From an uncultured Phascolarctobacterium sp. (GTDB lineage Bacteria > Bacillota > Negativicutes > Acidaminococcales > Acidaminococcaceae), in assembly GCA_946002345.1 (NCBI GenBank), contig CAMFZA010000038.1, forward strand, positions 1 through 11,736: a stretch of 11,736 nt of DNA. The letters are read 5' to 3'. Positions within the stretch are counted from its first letter, which is position 1. Every line of letters starts with the position of its first letter. Shown here piece by piece: positions 6,188 to 11,736 of this stretch. The notes under the pieces are model-generated. The model was given only the letters and a program-made list of their open reading frames with translations. It had not been told where the DNA came from and searched no databases. The position numbers and the translations under genes were made by a program.

Positions 6188-7090
6188 TTACTCTTCGCCT
6201 AAAACCAGCACCTCGGGCTCCAGCTGCACTCCCTGGACTGCCAAAACCCGATCCTGCACATCACGAATAAGCTGCAGCACATCCTTGGCAGTGGCTCCGC
6301 CCACGTTCACCACAAAGCCCGCATGCTTAGTGGAAACCTGGGCTCCCCCCACAGTGTAGCCCTTCAGTCCCGTTTGCTCGATTAGAGTACCGGCAAAATA
6401 ACCGACGGGACGTTTAAACATGCTACCGGCACTGGGCAGCTCCAAGGGCTGCTTGGCAATACGGCGTTGGCTAAAATCATCCATCTTAGCCTTAATGGAC
6501 TCTGCCTCGCCGGGCTGTAGGCTTACAGTTACGCTGGTCACAATTAGGCCACTATTTTGCAGAGCTGTATGGCGGTAGGAAAAATCCAACTCGTCGGCCT
6601 TAAGCTGACTGCTTTGGCCCTGCCTATCCATAACTTGTACGCTGGTAACTACCTTGGCCATTTCGCCATCGTAAGCCCCGGCATTCATATATACTGCGCC
6701 ACCAATGGTGCCGGGGATACCCACGGCAAACTCCAGACCGCTTAGGGACAGGCTGGCTGCCTTTTTGGAGGCCATGGCTAGGGAAATACCACTGCCAAAG
6801 GTCAACACATTGCCATCAACAGTAATGCTGCTGAAAAGGTTACTCAGCTTGATGACCAGTCCACGAATGCCCTTGTCGCGCACCAAAAGATTGGAGCCAT
6901 TGCCGACCAAGGTCACGGGCACAGCATGATGCGCAGCCCGCTTTAAGAGCTCCGCCAGCTCCGCCTCATTGCCAGGCTGAGCCAGCATATCAGCTGGACC
7001 ACCAATGCGAAAGGAGGTATGCTTGGCCATGGGTTCCTCTAGCAACAGCTCCTTAGCTGTGCAGCCTGCAAAAATCCCCTGCAAATCCAT
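6188..7090 (-). CDS. murB: UDP-N-acetylenolpyruvoylglucosamine reductase
   Basis: FAD/NADPH enzyme that reduces UDP-GlcNAc-enolpyruvate to UDP-MurNAc in cytoplasmic peptidoglycan precursor synthesis. The 300 residues fit the shorter type II (Staphylococcus-like) form. Seen: the FAD-binding blocks HTSFRIGGPADML and LVGNGSNLLVRDKG, then GIPGTIGGAVYMNAGAYDGE. Catalytic Arg is 173 in SYRHT, the proton-donating Ser is 223 in PSAGSMFKRP, and Glu 293 lies in LEPEVLVLG. ATG 7090 shares one base with the stop of the upstream ylbF-like gene (TAATG), indicating translational coupling. A hypothetical protein and a ferredoxin-nitroreductase follow. murB is often solitary or near mur/fts genes, so these neighbours are unusual. 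Confidence 0.96.
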   Translation of the reverse strand: MDLQGIFAGCTAKELLLEEPMAKHTSFRIGGPADMLAQPGNEAELAELLKRAAHHAVPVTLVGNGSNLLVRDKGIRGLVIKLSNLFSSITVDGNVLTFGSGISLAMASKKAASLSLSGLEFAVGIPGTIGGAVYMNAGAYDGEMAKVVTSVQVMDRQGQSSQLKADELDFSYRHTALQNSGLIVTSVTVSLQPGEAESIKAKMDDFSQRRIAKQPLELPSAGSMFKRPVGYFAGTLIEQTGLKGYTVGGAQVSTKHAGFVVNVGGATAKDVLQLIRDVQDRVLAVQGVQLEPEVLVLGEE

Positions 7091-7431
7091 TATTTTTCAC
7101 CCATAGCTTCCTTGACTACGTCTTGAATGGAGTTCGTTACATCGGCCAGCATCATTTGAAAACGCATGAAGGAGTTCAAATATTGCATAGCGTCCTGGTT
7201 TAGGGAGAGGATGCCATACAGCTTTTGAATTTTTTCGGTGGTTTCCTTGGCAGGCTCCTTGCCCTGATATTTTTCAATTTCTGCTTGCTGATTCAAAGCT
7301 AAAAATTCATCCACCATTTTTTTAGCATCTGCATCCTTGTTCAGGGCAGCAGTTGCTTCCTTCAGTTTTTTGAATTCATGGCTTTCGCGCATAGCCTTTG
7401 CTAATTCATTTGCGTTATCGTATACGTTCAT
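7090..7431 (-). CDS. YlbF/YmcA family protein
   Basis: A 113-residue, largely helical protein. The opening (YDNANELAKAMRESHEFKKL) and the middle (MVDEFLALNQQAEIEKYQGK) match the YlbF/YmcA/YheA family. Known: in Bacillus subtilis the YlbF-YmcA-YaaT complex modulates RNase Y-dependent mRNA maturation and affects competence, sporulation and biofilm; other members have no assigned role. Start: ATG at 7431-7429 has GAGGTGA (7443-7437) 5 nt upstream. A GTG three codons earlier lies inside that ribosome binding site and is rejected. It is the first gene of the operon with murB, overlapping it by one base. No strong promoter was identified; CTGACC with an 18-nt spacer and TAATAT is the best weak candidate and overlaps the large inverted repeat. 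Confidence 0.9.
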   Translation of the reverse strand: MNVYDNANELAKAMRESHEFKKLKEATAALNKDADAKKMVDEFLALNQQAEIEKYQGKEPAKETTEKIQKLYGILSLNQDAMQYLNSFMRFQMMLADVTNSIQDVVKEAMGEK

Positions 7432-7433
7432 TG

Positions 7434-7462
7434 TTGTCACCTCATAAATTAAATAGTATATA
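7434..7462 (+). promoter_or_regulatory. Weak candidate plus-strand promoter facing the inverted repeat
   Basis: TTGTCA (7434-7439), a 17-nt spacer and TATATA (7457-7462) would start a transcript near 7469, which is the first paired base of the large hairpin. The -10 box is poor and the sequence is AT-rich, so chance is possible. Confidence 0.25.
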
Positions 7463-7468
7463 TTACAC

Positions 7469-7573
7469 AGAGCGTCGAGAAAGGGTCAGATACGAGAAAT
7501 AGCGACGACGGCGTATGAATAATACTCCTAGGAGCTATTACGAAGTAGATGGCCCTTTATCGGCGCTCTTTTT
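7469..7573 (+). repeat. 101-nt imperfect inverted repeat with U-tract; candidate structured RNA
   Basis: The outer arms 7469-7488 and 7550-7569 pair over 20 positions with one mismatch (G7479/A7559) and two G-T pairs. Inside, TAC/GTA (7491-7493 with 7545-7547) and AATAGC/GCTATT (7498-7503 with 7534-7539) continue the stem. The apical part contains GTAT/ATAC and the palindrome CTCCTAGGAG (7525-7534). On the plus strand the stem ends in TTTTT (7569-7573), as in an intrinsic terminator, but no plus-strand gene precedes it. On the minus strand, where the flanking operons run, no U-tract follows. Possibilities: a plus-strand small RNA of about 105 nt, a leader structure of the ylbF operon, or a small palindromic element. 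It lacks the SRP RNA GGAAG motif and is too short for 6S RNA. Confidence 0.6.
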
Positions 7574-7583
7574 ATGGGCTAAT

Positions 7584-8639
7584 TTAAAAGCTTACATTTA
7601 AATGTGCCCACATAGTAGAAGGCTGATAATCAAAATGCCACCACTCCATCTCGATGCCACGGAAGCCATAAAGCTCCATGGACTCGCGCAGTAAAGCGCG
7701 CAGATAGCGTTGGCGACTAGTGCCACCAGCATAGCTGGCAAACTGCCGCAGAGAAGGCTCATCAAAGCCCGAAATCATCTCTACCTGCTCGCCTGTTTCC
7801 AAATCATACAAACTCACATCCACAGCGTTGCCGGTGTTGTGAGCACTGCCCTTGGTATCCGGGTCCTCCAGCAGGCCCTTGCTATTATCAGGCAGAGCCA
7901 GATGGGCCAGCTTGGAAACACTCCAGGGTCTGTAGGCATCCCACAGCACTAAGCCAAAGCCATAGGCCGCCACATGCTGCTGCACCTTGCCCAAGGCAGC
8001 GGCAGCCTCCTTGCCCAAATACAGCTTTGCATTAGTATAGAGGGGCGCTCCAAAACAATTGTCCGCGCTGCCATAGCGAGAATCAATCTTGACCCCGGCG
8101 ATGGTGCTGGCATCCACCAGCTCCACCTGCTCGCCTTCTGCCAAGGCCGGGGGCAGCACCGCCGCTGCAGCCTCTGCTCGCAGCTTGGCCCACTCCTCAG
8201 CGGAACGAGCCGGAAAGCGAAATGCCTTAGCCCGCTCCCCGGTAGTATTGCCCAAAAAATAGCGACTGTACACATGCCCGCCCACACGACAGGAAATACC
8301 ATAACCATCCGGGTCCCGCTCAAAGCGCACGCTGGACTCGGAGCTGGTCATGGGCCCGGCCTCATTCAGGGTGTAGGAATCAAAATGCTCCTTAGCCAAA
8401 GGATACACGTTGGCACCGCCAAAGGTTTTATCAGCCTGAGCAAAACGATACAAAAGCTCCAGCCGTCCCCCATTTTCACGAATGAGAATATTCTCCCCGT
8501 TGCCATAATAAAAGCCCAAAATGTGCTTTACATCCTTGGGGGCATCCGGGGGCACCGCTGCCAGCACCACACTCAGTCCTGCTTGGGCACACAAAAGCAG
8601 ACCGGCTGCCAAGCCGGCCAGCAAATTCTTATAATGCAT
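7584..8639 (-). CDS. Exported D-alanyl-D-alanine dipeptidase, VanX/DdpX type (peptidase M15)
   Basis: 351 residues. The N-terminus (residues 1-28, hydrophobic core NLLAGLAAGLLLCAQAGL) is a signal peptide, probably cut near LAA-VPP. The LLLC stretch is not a proper lipobox. Residues about 38-142 form a beta-rich domain (LGFYYGNGENILI, RFERDPDGYGI) resembling domains attached to serine hydrolases. The catalytic M15 part covers about 165-345. Seen: Arg 237 (WDAYRPWS), zinc ligands His 267 and Asp 274 (SAHNTGNAVD), and the catalytic Glu 332 plus ligand His 335 (EWWHFDY). All key VanX residues are present. Known: the family hydrolyses D-Ala-D-Ala, for vancomycin resistance in the cytoplasm or for scavenging outside it. 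No vanHA or ligase is seen here, so wall turnover or scavenging is more likely than resistance. Its ATG overlaps the upstream stop (TAATG). Confidence 0.93.
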   Translation of the reverse strand: MHYKNLLAGLAAGLLLCAQAGLSVVLAAVPPDAPKDVKHILGFYYGNGENILIRENGGRLELLYRFAQADKTFGGANVYPLAKEHFDSYTLNEAGPMTSSESSVRFERDPDGYGISCRVGGHVYSRYFLGNTTGERAKAFRFPARSAEEWAKLRAEAAAAVLPPALAEGEQVELVDASTIAGVKIDSRYGSADNCFGAPLYTNAKLYLGKEAAAALGKVQQHVAAYGFGLVLWDAYRPWSVSKLAHLALPDNSKGLLEDPDTKGSAHNTGNAVDVSLYDLETGEQVEMISGFDEPSLRQFASYAGGTSRQRYLRALLRESMELYGFRGIEMEWWHFDYQPSTMWAHLNVSF

Positions 8640-9415
8640 TAATGAATCAACTCCTTGCGCACATCGGCCAAAGCATTAAGCCTTGCGCGCACCTTGGCAA
8701 CATCTGCCAAATCAATGGTACAGGAAATAACCTCTTCTTCGCTGCCAGCCTCGGCCACAATCTTGCCACTGGGAGCCACCACCATGGAATGACCAAAGAA
8801 GGGAGCACCCTTAAAGGTACCAGCACAGTTCACTGCCACCACGAAGGTGTGGTTTTCTGCAGCCCGGGCCTGAGCCAAAAGGCGCCAAATATCACCTCTA
8901 GCCGTGGGCCATTCGGCAGGACAGAAGATGATTTGCGCCCCCTGCAGGGCCAAATGCCGGAATAACTCCGGAAAGCGCAGATCATAGCAAATGGTGGAGC
9001 CGCAGCACACACCATCCAAGGCATATGCCTGGAAATTATTTCCCGGTGCAAAAAAGCGCTCTTCGTTAAAAAGGCCAAACAAATGCACCTTATCATACAT
9101 ATTCACCAGGGCACCTGTCTTATCGATAGCCACCGAGGTATTGTACACCTTGCCTTTCCGGCGCATGGGTACGGAGCCGGCCACAATGGCGCACGCCTGC
9201 TCTGCCGCAATTCTTTGCAGCTCCGCCAGCACCGGTGAGGACTCAGCTTCCGCTTCGATATCGAAATGCCCCAGGCTATAGCCCGGAGGCCACACCGCGG
9301 GCAAAACCAGCACATCGTGGTCGGAAGCGTTTTCCCGCACCAGCTGCAGTCCATGAGCCACATTGGCCTCTTTATTCTTTTCCAGAACAGCTAGCTGCAG
9401 CAGGGCAATTTTCAT
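8639..9415 (-). CDS. Nitrilase-superfamily carbon-nitrogen hydrolase with substituted catalytic Glu
   Basis: 258 residues, normal for omega-amidase/Nit2-like members of the superfamily. Known: the active site is a Glu-Lys-Cys triad. Seen: Lys 109 in YDKVHLFG and Cys 143 in STICYDLRFPEL are present, as is the NEERFFAPG block. At the first triad position, however, the motif reads VLVLPAVWPPGYS. Residue 40 is Ala (codon GCG, 9298-9296), where LPE is expected. A single base change from GAG would explain it. The rest of the protein is intact, so it is either inactive, altered in chemistry, or carries an assembly error. It overlaps the yqeG-like gene by 4 nt (ATGA), with AAGGAG upstream, and the dipeptidase gene by 1 nt. 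Deaminated glutamine/asparagine-type amides are the usual substrates; the actual one is unknown. Confidence 0.92.
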   Translation of the reverse strand: MKIALLQLAVLEKNKEANVAHGLQLVRENASDHDVLVLPAVWPPGYSLGHFDIEAEAESSPVLAELQRIAAEQACAIVAGSVPMRRKGKVYNTSVAIDKTGALVNMYDKVHLFGLFNEERFFAPGNNFQAYALDGVCCGSTICYDLRFPELFRHLALQGAQIIFCPAEWPTARGDIWRLLAQARAAENHTFVVAVNCAGTFKGAPFFGHSMVVAPSGKIVAEAGSEEEVISCTIDLADVAKVRARLNALADVRKELIH

Positions 9416-9930
9416 AATACGCGCTCCTTAGGCATCATATTGTTCTTCACCAAACGACCGGCAAAGAATTTTTCCAGCTTGCGGGTGCAACGAGTAATAA
9501 AATGCTCCTTGCCACCCAGGGATTGCACCCAAACCACCGGATGACCGGCAATTTTCGCACCCAAAACGTCGGTCATCAGTTGGTCACCAACGAAAAGGAT
9601 TTTGCCACCACCCATAGCCTTAGTTATTTGCTTATAAGCCATGGGCATGGGCTTTGCAGCACGCATAATAGTGCCCAAATTGGTTTGACGGGTAATAGCC
9701 TTAATACGGTCGCCACCGTTGTTGCTAATCAAGGCTACATTGATGCCCAGCTGATGCAATTGGCGAATCCAGGTCATGGCACGGGGGCCAACCAGATTCT
9801 TGTCACGGGGCAACAGGGTATTGTCGATATCCACAACAATCTTCATGTAGCCATTACGCTTCAACCATTTCGGGGAAATGTCAAAAATACTCTTTACTCT
9901 GTAATCGGGACAAACATACTTTAATATCAT
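9412..9930 (-). CDS. YqeG family HAD IIIA-type phosphatase
   Basis: 172 residues, typical for YqeG. Seen: the N-terminal family signature LKYVCPDYRVKSIFDISP. HAD motif I is DIDNT (nucleophile Asp 34, acid/base Asp 36). Motif II is ISNN (Ser 69), motif III Lys 93 in AAKP, and motif IV GDQLMTD (Asp 116, Asp 121). All catalytic residues are present. Known: HAD phosphatase fold; the cellular substrate is not established, and relatives act on phospholipid or sugar phosphates. In many Bacillota it precedes yqeH, aroE and nadD; here it follows a sensor kinase instead. Its ATG overlaps the kinase stop (ATGA). Confidence 0.94.
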   Translation of the reverse strand: MILKYVCPDYRVKSIFDISPKWLKRNGYMKIVVDIDNTLLPRDKNLVGPRAMTWIRQLHQLGINVALISNNGGDRIKAITRQTNLGTIMRAAKPMPMAYKQITKAMGGGKILFVGDQLMTDVLGAKIAGHPVVWVQSLGGKEHFITRCTRKLEKFFAGRLVKNNMMPKERVL

Positions 9931-11474
9931 ACTACCTTATCCTTTGGAAATTTTATTTCAAACGTGGTACCTACACCACATTTGCTGATTACTTCGGCGC
10001 TAGCGCCGTGCACGCGAATAATCTCCTTGGCAATAGCCAAGCCCAGACCCGTTCCCGGAACACTGCGACAATGGGATTTTTCCACCTTGTAGAAGCGCTC
10101 CCAAATAAAGGGAATATCGGCCTCCGGAATACCCTTGCCCTGGTCAGAAACGCTGAGCAAAACACTACCATTCACGAGTTTTTTCGCGCCTATTGATACA
10201 GTACCATTTTCTGGCGAATATTTCAAGGCATTATCGCCTAAAATCATAATTAATTGCACCATTTGGTCGCCGTCACCTAAAATTTTGATGCTTTCGTCAG
10301 CATGCACATTGAAAATAACCTTGTGCTTCACTGCCTTCACGCTCAGCTTTTCGGCAACATTGCGAATGATGACCGCCAGTGGTAGCTCATCCATATTATT
10401 AATCGTCAGCGGGTCACTGGATTCCAGTCTGCTAATATCCAAAAGCTCACGCACCATGCGCTCTAAGCGCACTGTTTCTTCATTTATCAGGGTGCGATAG
10501 CGTTGCAAAACCTCCGGGTCCGTTACCATGCCATCACTAATGGCCTCATTGTAGCCCCTGATTATGGTAATCGGTGTCCGCAGCTCGTGGGAAACATTGG
10601 CCACAAAGTCGCGACGGATTTTTTCGGTGCGCTCCATTTTGGCAATATAGGCACTCAAATCGTTGCCCAAGGAGTTCAGGGAGCTGGCCAGCTCGGCAAT
10701 CTCATCCTCGCCCTGTACCACCAACCTGCGGCTGTAATCGCCGGAGGCCATGGCCATAGCGCTGTCCTTCATTTCCTGTACCGGTTTAATAATTTTACGG
10801 GACAGGGTTTTTACCAAAAACAGGCTGAGCATCAGGGCAACAATACCCACAGCAGTTATGTAGATGTAAACATTACGCAAAAACTTTTCAAAGCCGCTGA
10901 GCGGTTCAATCATTAAAATGGCGCCCGTGCTTCCCTTCGGAGTTTTATAGGGCACACCCACCAAAATAACCTGCTCCTTGTAATGGGGATGAAAAATCTG
11001 CGATTTAAAGGATTGACCTGCGTATATATCATGGAGAATGATTCTAATGCGATAGGAAAGACCGCTGCCCTTGATGTCCTTATCCAGCTTCATGGCGTTG
11101 TTTTTCAGCTCACTTTCAGAGGGCACGCCATACTTCATATACTGTCTCAAGGAATCAGGCGCATCAGCCTTTTCCGGACCATCATAATAGGAGGCCGCAA
11201 CGAGCTCGTAATTATCATCAAAAAGCCAGATGCGGGCGCCAACCAACCGATCCACCGCAATAATATACCGATAAAGCATATTCTTGTCTTCCATGCGGAT
11301 GAAGGCCTCAATGGTCTCGCCCATTTCATGACCCTTATCGGTCAATTCCTGCTCCATGATTTCGAAGAAATAGTCAGCAATCAAATAGGAAATACCGGCA
11401 GTAATTCCCACCACCACAATGACTATAATAACCATGAAGCTATACATCAGGCGGGTACTAAGGGATTTTTTCAT
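9927..11474 (-). CDS. Membrane sensor histidine kinase (HAMP, HisKA, HATPase)
   Basis: 515 residues. Membrane helix 1 is about 10-35, an extracytoplasmic sensor region about 36-200 follows, and membrane helix 2 is about 203-224 (ITAVGIVALMLSLFLV). HAMP spans about 222-275. The dimerisation/phosphorylation domain has His 296 in FVANVSHELRTPI. The ATPase domain has the N box ILGDNALKYS (Asn 415), G1 SDQGKGIP (444-450), F box RFYKVEKSH and G2 GTGLGLAIAKEI (474-485). All kinase motifs are intact, so it should autophosphorylate and pass phosphate to the adjacent OmpR-type regulator. The sensor domain shows no motif that I can link to a ligand. ATG 11474 lies 6 nt after the regulator stop; only a weak AAGGA is upstream, fitting coupled translation. 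The layout is WalK/PhoR/ResE-like. Confidence 0.95.
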   Translation of the reverse strand: MKKSLSTRLMYSFMVIIVIVVVGITAGISYLIADYFFEIMEQELTDKGHEMGETIEAFIRMEDKNMLYRYIIAVDRLVGARIWLFDDNYELVAASYYDGPEKADAPDSLRQYMKYGVPSESELKNNAMKLDKDIKGSGLSYRIRIILHDIYAGQSFKSQIFHPHYKEQVILVGVPYKTPKGSTGAILMIEPLSGFEKFLRNVYIYITAVGIVALMLSLFLVKTLSRKIIKPVQEMKDSAMAMASGDYSRRLVVQGEDEIAELASSLNSLGNDLSAYIAKMERTEKIRRDFVANVSHELRTPITIIRGYNEAISDGMVTDPEVLQRYRTLINEETVRLERMVRELLDISRLESSDPLTINNMDELPLAVIIRNVAEKLSVKAVKHKVIFNVHADESIKILGDGDQMVQLIMILGDNALKYSPENGTVSIGAKKLVNGSVLLSVSDQGKGIPEADIPFIWERFYKVEKSHCRSVPGTGLGLAIAKEIIRVHGASAEVISKCGVGTTFEIKFPKDKVV

Positions 11475-11480
11475 GCTAAA

Positions 11481-11736
11481 CTATTTATCCTTAACCTCGA
11501 ACTTATAGCCCACACCCCAAATGGTGGTAATATCCCACTTAGCATCAGCAGGGATATTCAGCTTTTGACGAATACGCTTAATATGGGTATCCACGGTGCG
11601 AGTATCACCATAATAGGAGTAGCCCCAAATGGTCTCCAAAAGCTGATTGCGGCTGAAGGCCTTGCCCGGATTGGAGGCTAGGCACCACAAAAGCTCCATT
11701 TCCTTAGTAGTGAAGGTCATCTTATGACCAAAGGCA
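11481..11736 (-). CDS. OmpR/PhoB-family response regulator, C-terminal part only
   Basis: Only the last 84 residues lie in the window; the receiver domain is beyond the right edge. The frame is open to the edge, so an internal Met near 11720 is not the start. Seen: the winged-helix DNA-binding domain, with FTTKEMELLWCLASNPGKAF and SRNQLLETIWG. The recognition-helix segment DTRTVDTHIKRIRQKL and the wing TTIWGVGYKFEV follow. These are typical of PhoB/PhoP/ResD-type regulators. It stops (TAG) 6 nt before the kinase ATG, the usual cognate arrangement. It probably heads, or lies early in, the operon that runs to the dipeptidase. Confidence 0.93.
   Translation of the reverse strand, partial: AFGHKMTFTTKEMELLWCLASNPGKAFSRNQLLETIWGYSYYGDTRTVDTHIKRIRQKLNIPADAKWDITTIWGVGYKFEVKDK

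Noticed and set aside
7584..8639. Glycopeptide-resistance (van) cluster.
   Set aside because: Only a VanX-type dipeptidase is present, and it is exported. No VanH dehydrogenase or VanA/B ligase is visible, and a two-component system alone is not specific.
10983..11681. Plus-strand open frame of 232 codons.
   Set aside because: It lies opposite the histidine kinase and response regulator, both of which have unmistakable motifs.

Overview
The window comes from a bacterium with moderate GC content, most likely a Bacillota (Firmicutes) chromosome. The pointers are a YqeG-type HAD phosphatase, a YlbF/YmcA-family protein, a zinc-ribbon-tailed MscL, strong GGAGG-type ribosome binding sites, consensus sigma-A promoters and compact U-tailed terminators. 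A gut member of the Negativicutes is my best guess, from general resemblance only.

Left end (1-1030, minus strand). A PD-(D/E)XK-family transposase/recombination-promoting nuclease runs off the left edge. It uses a TTG start and has its own promoter. A 455-base stretch follows with a terminator-like hairpin, a perfect 9-bp palindrome and a possible start-less gene remnant. Next comes tRNA-Pro(CGG), with encoded CCA, a perfect-consensus promoter and a terminator.

1030-4946. A small minus-strand protein resembling the N-terminal domain of DnaA is divergent from an mscL gene broken by two in-frame TAA codons. Then come tyrS and a BrnQ-type branched-chain amino acid carrier. mscL, tyrS and brnQ are each followed by a clear terminator.

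4958-7431 (minus strand). A compact operon reads ylbF-like, murB, an unrecognised 129-residue protein, then a ferredoxin-nitroreductase fusion. Its spacing is tight, including a TAATG stop/start overlap.

7432-7583 holds a 101-nt imperfect inverted repeat with a U-tract on the plus-strand side. It is a candidate structured RNA.

7584-11736 (minus strand). A second compact operon reads OmpR-family response regulator (cut by the right edge), sensor histidine kinase, YqeG-type HAD phosphatase, nitrilase-superfamily amidohydrolase, then an exported VanX-type D-Ala-D-Ala dipeptidase. From the kinase onward every junction overlaps (ATGA, ATGA, TAATG), so these genes are probably co-expressed. The dipeptidase and nearby murB suggest an envelope theme, but the kinase signal cannot be read from sequence.

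The main oddities are the doubly nonsense-interrupted mscL, a nitrilase homologue with Ala where the catalytic Glu is expected, the long inverted repeat, and the gene remnant downstream of tRNA-Pro. I see no convincing new defence or mobile system, CRISPR array or insertion sequence with intact ends.
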